Below the pieces are notes generated by a model. That model did no database searches. It had not been told where the DNA came from and worked only from the letters and a program-made list of their open reading frames with translations. Of a stretch of DNA of 64,000 nt, positions 1 through 9,733 are shown in pieces; the stretch's first letter is position 1; each line of letters begins with the position of its first letter. The position numbers and the translations under genes were made by a program. This stretch comes from Planctomycetota bacterium (GTDB lineage Bacteria > Planctomycetota > B15-G4 > SIAN01), in NCBI GenBank assembly GCA_028289345.1, contig JANQQL010000010.1, positions 186,001-250,000 on the forward strand. The letters run 5' to 3'.

Positions 1-1
1 C

Positions 2-2317
2 AATATCCTGGTTGTCCACGATGACGGCAACGTCAGTCCCAAGGTGATCGACTTCGGCATTGCCAAAGCGATGGACGAAGACAGCGATTCCCAAAATCGC
101 CATCACACCCAACGCGACCACCTTCTCGGAACGCCCCCTTACATCAGCCCCGAACAAGCGAACCCGCAAGACGGCGAAGTCGACACCCAGGCCGACGTAT
201 TCTCGCTCGGCGTGATTCTCTACGAGATGCTCTGCGGCCATCGCCCTTTCGAGTTCGGCGGCGCCGGCCTGCCCGACAAGAGCAGCGTCTATCGAATTCT
301 TTGCGAGACCGACCCCCTTGTTCCGAGTCTTCGTCTGCGAAGCAGCTCCTCGGCAACAGAGATCGCCGCTCGCCGCCGCACGACATCCAGCTCATTGCAA
401 CGTCGTTTGCGAGGCGAGCTGAACTGGATCTGCAGGAAGGCGATCGAGAAAGGGCGCGCCCGCCGCTACGCTTCCGTCTCAGAGTTCCAGACAGACCTTC
501 GCCGATTCCTTGGCAACGAACCAGTTCTGGCCGGACCGCCCTCTCCCGTCTATCGACTTCGCAAGGCAGCACGTCGTCACCCCTGGTGGTCCGCAGGGAT
601 TGCCCTGGCAATCTTGGCTCTTGCGGGAAGCTCCTTGTTCTTCGTGAACCTTTACCGGCGCACCCAAGAAGAGCAGGGGCGAGTGATGGCCCAACGGGAT
701 CAGGTCCAAGACGACCTGCGCGAGGAGCGTCGCAAGAATCGGCTGCTGAAACCCCTTGCTGACGGGAACCTGCTTGCGTCCCTCGAGGCGGAAGCCGACA
801 CACTCTGGCCCGCGGACGAGTCTCTGGTCCCCGCACTGGAAGCGTGGCTGACAAAGGCCCGCAAGCTGGAAAAAGACGCACCCGGGCACCGCACGGCGCT
901 CGAGGAACTACGCTCGACAGGCAAGAGACAAGCAACACCCGGTGACCACGAGTACCGCTCGGGTCTGCTCGTCGAGAAGCAAACCCAGGTCCGGCAAACG
1001 CTGCATCGAGTGGAGCAGTTTTTGGGTGGGGTGTCCCTGGAGCAAGCATCGCGAGGCGTCCGAACCTTTAACCCCACCCCCTACGAGAATCGCGCCAGAC
1101 TTCTCGAGGAACAAACTCGGTTGGCCAGGCGGCTCGACGAACGGCAGGTTTGGACCTTCGTCAACTCCGAAGACCAGTCACTCCACGAAATTCTGGGGAA
1201 GCTCGTCGAACGACTCGACCGGTTCCTGGACGCGGACGCTCGGAAAGGAGCCCTGGCGAGTGTTCGTGAGCGACACTCCCATGCGAGCTCCGTGCGCCTG
1301 AAAACGGTAGAAATGCACCAAGCCCTTTGGCAAGAGCTTCGCCAGGAGGCGGACCATCGGGCGGGATACTCTTTCCATGGAAAACCCATCGCTCCTCAGG
1401 TTGGACTGGTTCCGCTCGGTCCGGATCCAAACTCGGGGCTGTGGGAGTTCTGCGATCCTCAGTCCGGAGCGGTGCCCGAGCGCGACCAAGATGGCACTCT
1501 CGAAATCCCTCCCGATTGCGGAATCGTCTTCGTCTTGATTCCCGGCGGGACGTTTTCCATGGGTGCGGTCGCCAGTCCCTCTTCGTTCCCGAACCACGAT
1601 CTCCTCGCCGACTATGACGAGAGCCCGGTGCACCCGGTCACCCTCGATCCTTTTTTGCTCGGCAAGTACGAAGTCACTCAGGGTCAGTGGCTGCGACTGA
1701 CTGGCCAGGCGCCCAGCGTTTACGCGACTTCGGCTGGCGGCCGAATTGGCTGGAAACTCGATTGGGAAGCGGTGACGGCGCAGCATCCCGTGGAAGGAGT
1801 CAACTGGCACGAAGCGAGAGATGCTCTTCGACGCATCGGCTGCGATCTCCCCAGCGAAGCGCAATGGGAGTACGCCGCTCGTAGCGGGACCCACACTCCG
1901 TGGTATGCGGGTGACCACAAGGAATCCTTGGAGCACCATGAAAACCTTGCGGACCAAACAACCGTCGATGCCGGATTGAGCTACGAATCCGTGGAAACAT
2001 GGCTCGAAGACGGACGCACGGCTCACGCCCCCGTCGGTGAGTACTTTCCCAACGGATTCGGTCTGCACGACACTCTAGGAAACGTCTGTGAATGGTGCCT
2101 CGACGACTATGCAGGCCAAGCGTACACGTTTCCGGTGCGTCAAGGAGATGGGCTTCGCCTGCTACCGCCCCTCCTCATGCGAACTCTCCGAGGTGGCTCC
2201 TTCGAAGAAGATTCGAGAAGGGCTCGGGTGAGCCGTCGCAAGGGATACGAGCCGGAAGTGCGGTCCGCCGATCTCGGCATCCGCGCGATGAGGAAGGTCC
2301 GGCCTTCCCAGGACTGA
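2..2317 (+). CDS. Ser/Thr protein kinase fused to FGE-sulfatase domain (5' end outside window)
   Basis: The reading frame is already open at base 2, so the start and the N-lobe of the kinase lie upstream. What is visible begins with NILV, the DFG motif (VIDFGIAK) and an activation segment ending in YISPEQ, then the rest of a Hanks-type C-lobe. A hydrophobic helix follows (about bases 590-650), then a charged, probably coiled region, and from about base 1530 a formylglycine-generating-enzyme/SUMF1-type fold: a VLIPGGTFSMG start, KYEVTQGQW, PVEGVNWHEA, LPSEAQWEYAAR, GNVCEWCLDD and a final RGGSF. In the family this domain binds peptide substrate or small ligands; in kinase fusions it is probably an extracytoplasmic sensor rather than a true FGE (inference). 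The gene converges on its neighbour with a 14-bp gap. Confidence 0.9.
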   Translation, partial: NILVVHDDGNVSPKVIDFGIAKAMDEDSDSQNRHHTQRDHLLGTPPYISPEQANPQDGEVDTQADVFSLGVILYEMLCGHRPFEFGGAGLPDKSSVYRILCETDPLVPSLRLRSSSSATEIAARRRTTSSSLQRRLRGELNWICRKAIEKGRARRYASVSEFQTDLRRFLGNEPVLAGPPSPVYRLRKAARRHPWWSAGIALAILALAGSSLFFVNLYRRTQEEQGRVMAQRDQVQDDLREERRKNRLLKPLADGNLLASLEAEADTLWPADESLVPALEAWLTKARKLEKDAPGHRTALEELRSTGKRQATPGDHEYRSGLLVEKQTQVRQTLHRVEQFLGGVSLEQASRGVRTFNPTPYENRARLLEEQTRLARRLDERQVWTFVNSEDQSLHEILGKLVERLDRFLDADARKGALASVRERHSHASSVRLKTVEMHQALWQELRQEADHRAGYSFHGKPIAPQVGLVPLGPDPNSGLWEFCDPQSGAVPERDQDGTLEIPPDCGIVFVLIPGGTFSMGAVASPSSFPNHDLLADYDESPVHPVTLDPFLLGKYEVTQGQWLRLTGQAPSVYATSAGGRIGWKLDWEAVTAQHPVEGVNWHEARDALRRIGCDLPSEAQWEYAARSGTHTPWYAGDHKESLEHHENLADQTTVDAGLSYESVETWLEDGRTAHAPVGEYFPNGFGLHDTLGNVCEWCLDDYAGQAYTFPVRQGDGLRLLPPLLMRTLRGGSFEEDSRRARVSRRKGYEPEVRSADLGIRAMRKVRPSQD

Positions 2318-2331
2318 TCCCACCAACCTGC

Positions 2332-3933
2332 TCAGTTGAACTGGACGGTGACCTCCCGGGTCGCGAAAGACTCTCCGGTGACTCTGCCGTAGCCATAGGC
2401 TTGGAACGTGGCGGTCATTCCTTGGAGGCTTGGACTTGCCGGGACCGCGTATCCTTGCTCCCACCCACGAAGTGCTCGGTAGCGAAGGTGGGCCAACCGC
2501 AGGTTCACCGGATTCCCGTCGAACTTGGTCAGGTAGAGGAGCCCATTTCCTTCCCCTCCCCAGGTCGCGATGGTGAACACTTCTCCTGGTTCCACGCGCG
2601 ACGGTTGAACGCTCAAGCTCATCTCGGGTCCCCGAATGAAAACGTCCGACCGACCGTTGGTGTCATCATCGATGAGGTTTCGGCCATCGGAGCCGAAAGC
2701 TACGGTCTGAGCATCCGCAGTCATTCCCGCTTTCGAACATCCGGCCAGAGTTCGCTGCCCATCCGACGCAACGCTGATGACCTGGGTGGTTCCTGCGACG
2801 CGATCCCGCAGGAACACATCGTGATCGATGCCGTTGACATCTCCCAAGACCAAGTTCTCGGAACGACTCCGGAACAACACGTAGCGTCCGTCAAACGACA
2901 TTTCTTCCGGGATATGGATGTTGTCCGAGAACGCACCATAGTCGGAGACGCTGACAACGTCGAACGCTCCCGTCGTCAGGTCCTTGACGAAGATGTCGGG
3001 ACCCCAGTTGTCGTCTCCGGGGACCAGGCTGCCGTTGGACGTCACCATGGCCACGCAATTGCCATCGCCGGAGATCAGGGGGTCGTAGGCGGAGTTCGAT
3101 GGGAACTCGCTTCCCGCGGGGTCCACGCTCACCCGAGAGGTCACCCCGGTGCCTCGGTCCCGCAGGAAGACATCTCGGACCCCGTTGGTGTCCGCAACCA
3201 CCAGATTCGTTGCATAGCTGTAGAACACGATGCGCTGGCCGTCGTCCGAGATCCGGGGATCGTAAGAGTCGCTGTTGCCCTCGACTCCTCCCGTGGTCTT
3301 ACTGAATCGACGGGTCGTTCCGGTGTCTCGATCGTGCCAAAAGATGTCCCGCGAGCCGTTGTTGTCATTGTTCACGAGATTGGTCGCGGCACTGTGATAG
3401 ACCACCCAGCGACCGCACGGAGTCATGTCGGGCTGCTGACTATCCCCGTCGCCGACCACCCCACTGTTGTTGACACTGATGAGGTCATAGGTATCCGTGG
3501 TTCGGTCAAACACATACACATCTCGCTCTCCCCCATTCGTGTCTTCGGGAACGAGGGAGGCGGTCGAGTAGAAACACACATAGCGCCCATCCCCAGAAAG
3601 CACCGGATCGAATGATCCGCTGGTCGAACTGAGCTCAATCGATTCTCCGTCAAACGGCGGACAGGTGATCAGCTCCAGGGTGTCCGTCACCAGATCCCGA
3701 ACGTAGATGTGATTCGGCCCGACAATGAACGTGAGCATCTCCGTGCTCTCGAAGGCCACGAAGCGACCGTCTTCGGAGATGTCCGCTTGTCCGCTGTCAC
3801 GGTTGTGTTCGTTCCCGTGCTCGTCGTAGCTGACGCGCTGGGTCACTTGGGCACCGGCTCCGCCGGTCCACATCAAGGCGCCCCCGGCGAGCACCGCCCA
3901 GCGCACGACCGTCTTCGGAATGCCTCGCTCCAT
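2332..3933 (-). CDS. Secreted TolB/PD40-like beta-propeller protein
   Basis: N-terminal signal peptide (hydrophobic WAVLAGGALMWTGGAGA then Q), followed by repeated blades of the type ISEDGRFVAFES / LSGDGRYVCFYS / NLV..D.NG..DVF..DR, the pattern of PD40/WD40-like TolB propellers. A conserved C-terminal domain (from GPEMSLSVQPSRVEPGEVF) recurs in the protein at 21172-24402. The ATG at 3933 is chosen because a GAGGA Shine-Dalgarno sits 8 nt before it; a GTG at 3948, overlapping the upstream stop as GTGA, is the alternative. It is 11 nt downstream of the FG-GAP gene and presumably co-transcribed. Function unknown; an exported surface or periplasmic binding protein is the likely class. Confidence 0.85.
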   Translation of the reverse strand: MERGIPKTVVRWAVLAGGALMWTGGAGAQVTQRVSYDEHGNEHNRDSGQADISEDGRFVAFESTEMLTFIVGPNHIYVRDLVTDTLELITCPPFDGESIELSSTSGSFDPVLSGDGRYVCFYSTASLVPEDTNGGERDVYVFDRTTDTYDLISVNNSGVVGDGDSQQPDMTPCGRWVVYHSAATNLVNNDNNGSRDIFWHDRDTGTTRRFSKTTGGVEGNSDSYDPRISDDGQRIVFYSYATNLVVADTNGVRDVFLRDRGTGVTSRVSVDPAGSEFPSNSAYDPLISGDGNCVAMVTSNGSLVPGDDNWGPDIFVKDLTTGAFDVVSVSDYGAFSDNIHIPEEMSFDGRYVLFRSRSENLVLGDVNGIDHDVFLRDRVAGTTQVISVASDGQRTLAGCSKAGMTADAQTVAFGSDGRNLIDDDTNGRSDVFIRGPEMSLSVQPSRVEPGEVFTIATWGGEGNGLLYLTKFDGNPVNLRLAHLRYRALRGWEQGYAVPASPSLQGMTATFQAYGYGRVTGESFATREVTVQFN

Positions 3934-3944
3934 TCTTGGATTCC

Positions 3945-6704
3945 TCACAGTCCGAGCTCGTCGAAGTTCTCCGGAGCCTGGCGTGCAAGCCGAGCAACGG
4001 GGAACTTGAGGTTTCGATCCGGGTCAAACAACAACACGGCTCCCGCATTGAAGGCGCCGGCCACGTCGATCGACGTCCCACCAACGACCATTTCCAGCAA
4101 TCCGTCCCCGCTCACGTCTCCAAACTGAAACCCAGGCCCGTAACTGACGTCGGTGATCTGGTCGAAGTGATTCCGGTCCGCGGGACGCCTTCTCAACCAG
4201 TGGGATTCATGAACCACGCCCAAGCCCATGCTCGAGCCGCCTTCCCAGACGTACAACGACCCGCAGTCGATCAAGGTCGAAAGGTCCGCCTCCTCGGACG
4301 AGACCACGACATCTAACACTCCGTCACCGGAGAAGTCAGCCAGAGCCACCCCACTCAACAAAGACGATCGGTAGCTGAGCTGATCTTGATTGTCCGCCAC
4401 GGCGACCATCAGCGTGGAATCCGGAGGACTCGATCCAGCCATCCCGGAACCTCCCCTCCAAACGTAGACCACTCCCTGATTGGCATGGGGAATCACATCG
4501 GCATGGCTCGCGGCCGCAATCACATCCAAGACACCGTCCCCGGAAACATCCGCAAGACGGAGCCCCTCGCCGCCTCCACAGGAGCCAAGTCGATCTCCGG
4601 CGAAACCACCCATCACGGACAAGATCGCGGACGGAGCCACGCTTCCGGTTCCCGCCAGCCCTGCGCCTCCCGCCCATAGGAAGATCGCGCCCGAGTCGAG
4701 AGCCACTTCGTCACAGTCACTCGTTCCGATGAGCAAGTCGACCTGACCATCCCCGGTAACATCCGCAATTCTCACCCCATGCCCGCTCACCTCTCCCATC
4801 CGATCGTCTTGGTTCGGAGTCACTGCCAGTGAGAGATCCGGAGCCACCGTTCCTGACAGCCCCGGGCCTCCATGCCACAAGGAAAACTGACCAGCGTTGG
4901 ACTCACCAGCGACGTCGGCCCAAGGAGTTCCCGCGACGATGTCGAGAGTGCCGTTGCCCGTCAGATCTGCGAAGTCCACGCTGTGGCCCGTGAACTGCAT
5001 GAGCCCGAGGTGGTCGTCCACGGATGCGCCAGGAATCGTCAAGGAAGCGGCCGGCGCAACGTCTCCGAACAATCCGGTGCCACCGGCGAAGACGTACACC
5101 GCTCCCGCGTCTTCCACCCCGCTCACATCGGCCCACGATGCCGAAGCGACGACGTCGAGAATTCCATCCCCGGTCACATCGACCGTGAACATGCTCCGGT
5201 CGCCTTGGCTCACCAAATAGTCTTCTGCCGACGCGCCGCTCACGGAGAGGCTCGCCAACGGCGATTGAGCTCCCGACCAAGAAACGGAACCTTGGAAGAC
5301 GTGGATCGCTCCCACGTTCTCGACTCCGCCGAGGTCCGCATAGGTGTTGGCCACCACCAGGTCATCAAGTCCATCCCCGGAAACATCGGCCACTTCCAAG
5401 AACCCGTAGTCTGCGAAGCTACAACCCAAGAAGTCCGAGTCCGACGCACCGGGAACGGAAAACGTCGCATCCGGTGTCGGCTGCCCGGCAAGGGCTGGTC
5501 CGCCAGTCCAGTAGTAGATCGCCCCGTCGCTCACCGCCTCTTGGTCGGCGAAACTGGCAATGGCCAAGACGTCACGAGTCCCATCGCCATTCAGGTCATG
5601 GGTGAAGACGCCCTGCCCGCAGGTTCCGGTCAACCGGTCTCCCGGTGCCGCTCCGGGAATCGTCAACGTGGCCGTCGGCAGCGGCTGTCCAGTCAACCCG
5701 CTCCCGCCCTCCCACACGTAGAGCGCACCAGCGTCCACCGTACCCAAGATGTCCGCGAACTCGCTTTTCACGAGCAGATCGCGAACCCCGTCTCCCGTCA
5801 CATCGTCGAAGACCAGTCCGGTGTCGTTGAATCGAGCGGATTCTCCAAGTCGATCTTCCGCGACGGGATGGGGACTCACCAAACAAGCGGTCGGGGCTTG
5901 GGAACCATGGAGCCCCGGTCCCCCTTTCCAGACATACACTGCTCCGGCATTGAGGACTCCGCCCACGTCGGCCAGCGCGGCGGCAGCCACGATGTCTAGA
6001 ACTCCGTCCCCCGTGACGTCTTCGAGGAAGAGTCCTTGGTCACTCGCACCGAACGCGGTGTCGACCGCGCTCGTCAAGTGATCGTCCATCACCGCTCCCG
6101 GCACCGTCAACGTCGCCGTGGGAGTTCCTTGAGGAGTGGTCCTTCCCCGGAACACCAGAATGAACCCCGCCTCGCTGACGCCGTCCACGGTCCCGAACTG
6201 AGCTCCCGCAACGACATCCATGACTCCGTCGCCGGTCACATCTCCGACCAGGGTGTTGGAGCGCGAGTAGCCTCCCATGGCGTTCACGCGAACGATCATC
6301 CTCGACCGAATCGACGGGTCTCCCGCATCCCGAGCTTCAAACACCAAGTGATGGGGCCCGCCCCAAGGCGGATACCAGTGGAAGTCACGCCGAATGGGAG
6401 CGGACTCGTGAAACGCCGGCGCAAAGACCGAGTCCACCGGCGGGTTCAGCAACGTCAGTGTCAGGGGGTTGCCTTGAGGATTGGTCGCCGTCACCCGGAA
6501 CGTCAGCTCTTCACGAGCCCAAACCAACACGTCCTCGCCAATGCTCGATTCGATCACCGGAGGGACGACCCCGAATTGGGTTCCGGGAATGTCCTTGTCC
6601 ACCTGAGCGAAACTCGAGGGCCCCAAGAGCAACACTCCTGCAACCCTCGCGAGCTCCAAGCGGCACCACTTCCTGTTCCGAGTTCCTGTCATGGTTCTCA
6701 CCAT
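3945..6704 (-). CDS. Secreted FG-GAP repeat protein
   Basis: 919 residues. A basic N-terminus and hydrophobic stretch (VAGVLLLGPSSFAQ) look like a signal peptide. After an Ig-like lead-in (to about residue 140) come roughly ten integrin-alpha-like FG-GAP repeats, each with a calcium-loop motif of the form DVTGDGxxDVV and a following GAVYVW.GG strand. Such propellers are exported and bind calcium, carbohydrate or partner proteins; nothing here shows an enzymatic site. Start at ATG 6704, preceded by a run of G residues that can serve as a ribosome-binding site. It leads the two-gene unit with the PD40 protein downstream. Confidence 0.87.
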   Translation of the reverse strand: MVRTMTGTRNRKWCRLELARVAGVLLLGPSSFAQVDKDIPGTQFGVVPPVIESSIGEDVLVWAREELTFRVTATNPQGNPLTLTLLNPPVDSVFAPAFHESAPIRRDFHWYPPWGGPHHLVFEARDAGDPSIRSRMIVRVNAMGGYSRSNTLVGDVTGDGVMDVVAGAQFGTVDGVSEAGFILVFRGRTTPQGTPTATLTVPGAVMDDHLTSAVDTAFGASDQGLFLEDVTGDGVLDIVAAAALADVGGVLNAGAVYVWKGGPGLHGSQAPTACLVSPHPVAEDRLGESARFNDTGLVFDDVTGDGVRDLLVKSEFADILGTVDAGALYVWEGGSGLTGQPLPTATLTIPGAAPGDRLTGTCGQGVFTHDLNGDGTRDVLAIASFADQEAVSDGAIYYWTGGPALAGQPTPDATFSVPGASDSDFLGCSFADYGFLEVADVSGDGLDDLVVANTYADLGGVENVGAIHVFQGSVSWSGAQSPLASLSVSGASAEDYLVSQGDRSMFTVDVTGDGILDVVASASWADVSGVEDAGAVYVFAGGTGLFGDVAPAASLTIPGASVDDHLGLMQFTGHSVDFADLTGNGTLDIVAGTPWADVAGESNAGQFSLWHGGPGLSGTVAPDLSLAVTPNQDDRMGEVSGHGVRIADVTGDGQVDLLIGTSDCDEVALDSGAIFLWAGGAGLAGTGSVAPSAILSVMGGFAGDRLGSCGGGEGLRLADVSGDGVLDVIAAASHADVIPHANQGVVYVWRGGSGMAGSSPPDSTLMVAVADNQDQLSYRSSLLSGVALADFSGDGVLDVVVSSEEADLSTLIDCGSLYVWEGGSSMGLGVVHESHWLRRRPADRNHFDQITDVSYGPGFQFGDVSGDGLLEMVVGGTSIDVAGAFNAGAVLLFDPDRNLKFPVARLARQAPENFDELGL

Positions 6705-7074
6705 TCGTCCCCCCGAAGGAAGCCTGGGATGTCCAGCAACGACCGGGAGACGGAAGGCGCCCTCGGCGTCAGCCTGCTTGACCAGCGTTCGTGTCGCTCA
6801 CCAAACCGTTTGTCCAACAAATCGCTGCAGTTTGGGAAACATTCGGGTTCGGCGGCCCGTCAGCCAGCGACTCCCCGGTCCCCTCCGTCGCCATCCACCA
6901 TCCTTCCTCCGCACCGCCAGTACTCCTGGGACATTCGGCTCGAATGGGATCCTGCCAAAGAAGTGGCAGAGACGTCGCTGCCGGAGTGACCATGGGATTC
7001 CCGAGACCGTGCGGCCCTCGGGTCGGTGACCACGCAAGTCCAGGGTGCCGCGACTCAGGACAAGCACGCCGAGG
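6705..7074. other. Intergenic region, nothing recognised
   Basis: 370 bp between two minus-strand genes. I find only short weak dyads (TGCCA-N6-TGGCA and TTTGT-N3-ACAAA on the minus strand); no convincing terminator, promoter or RNA gene. Short open frames here lack a ribosome-binding site and recognisable sequence. Confidence 0.4.
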
Positions 7075-8307
7075 TCACGGCCCGGCATCCGCCCACACCG
7101 AATGCTTTGCCCGAACCGTGAGGATGCTCAGTTCCGGTCGGCAGAACAGCCGGATCCTCGGGGCCTGCCCACGCTCCATGCCGATGCCTCGGCTGATGTA
7201 GAGCTGACGGCCGTCGAGTTCATGGAGCCCACCGGCAGCCACGTGTCGAGGCAAGGGCGACAAAGTGATCGGCGGTCCCACCCCCGGAATCACGACCTGT
7301 CCCCCATGAGTGTGACCGGCCACGATCAAGTCGACGCGCGTGTTCGCAGAGAACCAATCCACCGCGCGGGGTTGATGAACGAGTGCGATGCGCAGATCTT
7401 CAATGCCCGGGGTCTCCTCCAACTGCCGGACCACGCGTTGTGACGACAGCGACCGTCGATCGAGTCCTCCCAAGGTGACCGTCCACCCCTTGCATTCGAA
7501 TCGGATGACCTCCTGGTGGACCAAGACGATCGTCGTCTCTTTCAGCAGCGCCTCCAGGAACGGTCGATGATCGCAATCTCCGTGAACCAGATACACTCCG
7601 GCAGGAGCCGTGAGCCGAGACAGAAGTCCCTGGTACTCCGACGCCTGGGAGATCAACGTCTCGCTCGATCCCTGAAACATGTCGCCGGGAATCAAGATCG
7701 CGTCCGGCTTCTCCCCCGCCAATCGATCCAGCACGCGATGTTCGTAGGACGTCACGCGGTCGGTCTGCAAGTCCGCGAGCACGGCGATTCGAAGTGGCGC
7801 ATCACCACGCCGGTCGGGGGCCACCCGAACCTCGGTTCGCTCGACCACCAGCAACCGGGGCGCCACGTACCATGCGTAGCCACCCACAGGAACCGTGAGA
7901 AGCGACATCCAGGCCAGCCCGCGAACCAGCGGAGTCAGCGGTCGCCAAGGGCGAGGGAGCAACAAGCCGATGGCGCACAAAGGGACAACATAGACCAATG
8001 TATGAAACGCGAGATTGAGTTGACCAAAGTGACGAACGCCGAGAAACCACAAGATGACGGCCTTGGCGAGCCAGAGCATCCCAAACAGAGTCAACAAAAC
8101 TCCCAAGCGCGAGACTGTCAGCGGCCGGCACCCGCTCGAGACGGATCGATCCCAACCTCCCCGTCCAATCAGCATTCCCAGGCCCAGCAGATCCAGCAGC
8201 GCTGATGCAACCAGGATCCACGAGAACGATCCGTCGTATCCCCAGAAAGTGAAGGGCACAGAGGTCTCCCATCGTTGGTCGTCGACGGCGGGAGTCACGG
8301 CGCCCAC
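7075..8307 (-). CDS. Membrane metallophosphoesterase with altered metal motifs
   Basis: 410 residues with four predicted N-terminal membrane helices (about 29-48, 68-90, 98-117, 130-149) and a calcineurin-like phosphoesterase domain from about residue 172. Motifs in order: ADLQTD (178-183) where DxH is usual, GDMFQ (208-212) where GDxxD is usual, HGDCDH (242-247) where GN[HD] is usual, LVHQP (309-313) and a perfect GHTHGG (331-336). The family hydrolyses phosphoesters such as UDP-diacylglucosamine or lipid headgroups using two metals; the substituted ligands suggest a divergent subgroup. The start is a GTG with GGAG close upstream and is uncertain. It is followed by no gene for 370 bp and preceded by the glycosyltransferase gene. 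Confidence 0.82.
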   Translation of the reverse strand: MGAVTPAVDDQRWETSVPFTFWGYDGSFSWILVASALLDLLGLGMLIGRGGWDRSVSSGCRPLTVSRLGVLLTLFGMLWLAKAVILWFLGVRHFGQLNLAFHTLVYVVPLCAIGLLLPRPWRPLTPLVRGLAWMSLLTVPVGGYAWYVAPRLLVVERTEVRVAPDRRGDAPLRIAVLADLQTDRVTSYEHRVLDRLAGEKPDAILIPGDMFQGSSETLISQASEYQGLLSRLTAPAGVYLVHGDCDHRPFLEALLKETTIVLVHQEVIRFECKGWTVTLGGLDRRSLSSQRVVRQLEETPGIEDLRIALVHQPRAVDWFSANTRVDLIVAGHTHGGQVVIPGVGPPITLSPLPRHVAAGGLHELDGRQLYISRGIGMERGQAPRIRLFCRPELSILTVRAKHSVWADAGP

Positions 8308-8401
8308 GACTCCAAATTGCCCCCGCTTGTGCGGCGCGAATCACGGGGAACCCCCTCCAACCCGGGACTCGTCCAAAGGTTCCTCGTTGTGCGCGGATTC
8401 C

Positions 8402-9709
8402 TCAGACGTGGTGCCCACTTTCAGGCAGGGCCCCCGCATCCGCGGAAACGCGAATCCCTTCCCGGGAGCCACCGAGAGATCGCCCCGCATACCGATGAAG
8501 TTCGGCAAGGGATAGGCCGACGAACACCATCAGTGCGACGCAACCGGTGTCTCGAATCCGTGCCGATCCGTAGAACACCAGCGTCGCCATGAGAATCGAC
8601 ACCAGGGGAATCCCGAGCGCGACGAGAGCGTTTCGGTTTCGGCGAGACGCCAGCCACACCCCTCCGATCACCAGCGGTGCCGCCAAGATCCAAGCAATGG
8701 CAAAGGTGAACCAAACCACCCGGTTCGGAGTCTCTGGGAACGGCGACAACAAGCGAAGGATCTTGAACAGCAACAGACCAGGCACTCGCGCGGGATGCTC
8801 ACGCCAGAATGCAAGTCCATAGGCCCACGCCGCCGATTCCCGTTGCACCTCGTCCCCGTCGAGAAGGCGGGACGCATCCACCAGCGAATCGACGGGCATC
8901 CAACGACCGCGCCGAGCGGAGTCGCCGTCAATGACTTCGTTGTTCGCTCCCCAGAACGTGTAGCCACCGACCGTGGCAATGGTCGGTTTGCCGAGGGCCG
9001 ACTGGTTGCGGAGAATCCAGGGACCAACCACGCAAGCCGCAATCAGCAACTGAACGGACGCAGAAATCCAGGCGCTTCGCCTTCGGCTCCGTGGCGCAAG
9101 CAAGAGAAAACAAAGGCCTGCGGGGAGTAGGAACAGCGCCTGCGGTCGGGTCAAGATCGCCATCCCCGAGCACACTCCCGCAAGGATTGACCAGCGCTTG
9201 GCTTGGGAAGGGCTCGACAACGCCCACGTGACGGCCAGGCAGTAGCCGAGGATCCACCAACCAAACAGCGGTTCACTGAAGAAGTGCATGCTGTAGTAGA
9301 AGTGTCCTGGATAGATCGTCAAGGCGACTCCGGCCCAGCGCCCCGCCAAATCTCCGAACGCCTTGGCGGCAAACATTCCGGACGCCACACAAGTGACCGC
9401 GGACAGCAGGTTGATCCAGAGCCGCCCCAGCGCCCAGTTTCGGCCAAAACAAAGATAGACCGGGACGAGAGCGAAGGAAGTTCCCGGGGGGCGACGCGCT
9501 GTGACAACCCCCTCAAACTGGTAGCCGCGGCCCTGGGCAAGTTCATAGGCGAGGGCCTCGTACTCCACTTGGTCCGGATTCGCGGAAGCATCGGGCGCCG
9601 CCCCCAGGCCCACAAAGGCATGGGTCACGACAATTCGAATCACGAATGCGACAACAAAGAGAACAATCCAGAATCGTCGATTCGTGGACACACCGACGCG
9701 ATCCGACAT
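8402..9709 (-). CDS. GT-C (GT39/ArnT-like) membrane glycosyltransferase
   Basis: 435 residues with about ten hydrophobic segments. The layout fits the dolichyl-phosphate-mannose-protein mannosyltransferase/ArnT superfamily: first helix (FWIVLFVVAFVIRIVV), a long first extracytoplasmic loop with acidic residues (PDQVEYEALAYELAQGRGY), then RRPPGTSFALVPVYL. These enzymes move a sugar from a polyprenyl-phosphate donor to lipid, glycan or protein on the outer face of the membrane; donor and acceptor cannot be read from sequence. ATG at 9709 with GGAGG 9 nt upstream. It lies 24 nt downstream of the SGNH hydrolase gene, so the two are likely one unit. Confidence 0.82.
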   Translation of the reverse strand: MSDRVGVSTNRRFWIVLFVVAFVIRIVVTHAFVGLGAAPDASANPDQVEYEALAYELAQGRGYQFEGVVTARRPPGTSFALVPVYLCFGRNWALGRLWINLLSAVTCVASGMFAAKAFGDLAGRWAGVALTIYPGHFYYSMHFFSEPLFGWWILGYCLAVTWALSSPSQAKRWSILAGVCSGMAILTRPQALFLLPAGLCFLLLAPRSRRRSAWISASVQLLIAACVVGPWILRNQSALGKPTIATVGGYTFWGANNEVIDGDSARRGRWMPVDSLVDASRLLDGDEVQRESAAWAYGLAFWREHPARVPGLLLFKILRLLSPFPETPNRVVWFTFAIAWILAAPLVIGGVWLASRRNRNALVALGIPLVSILMATLVFYGSARIRDTGCVALMVFVGLSLAELHRYAGRSLGGSREGIRVSADAGALPESGHHV

Positions 9710-9733
9710 TCCTCGGATCCTCCGGTCAATGGA

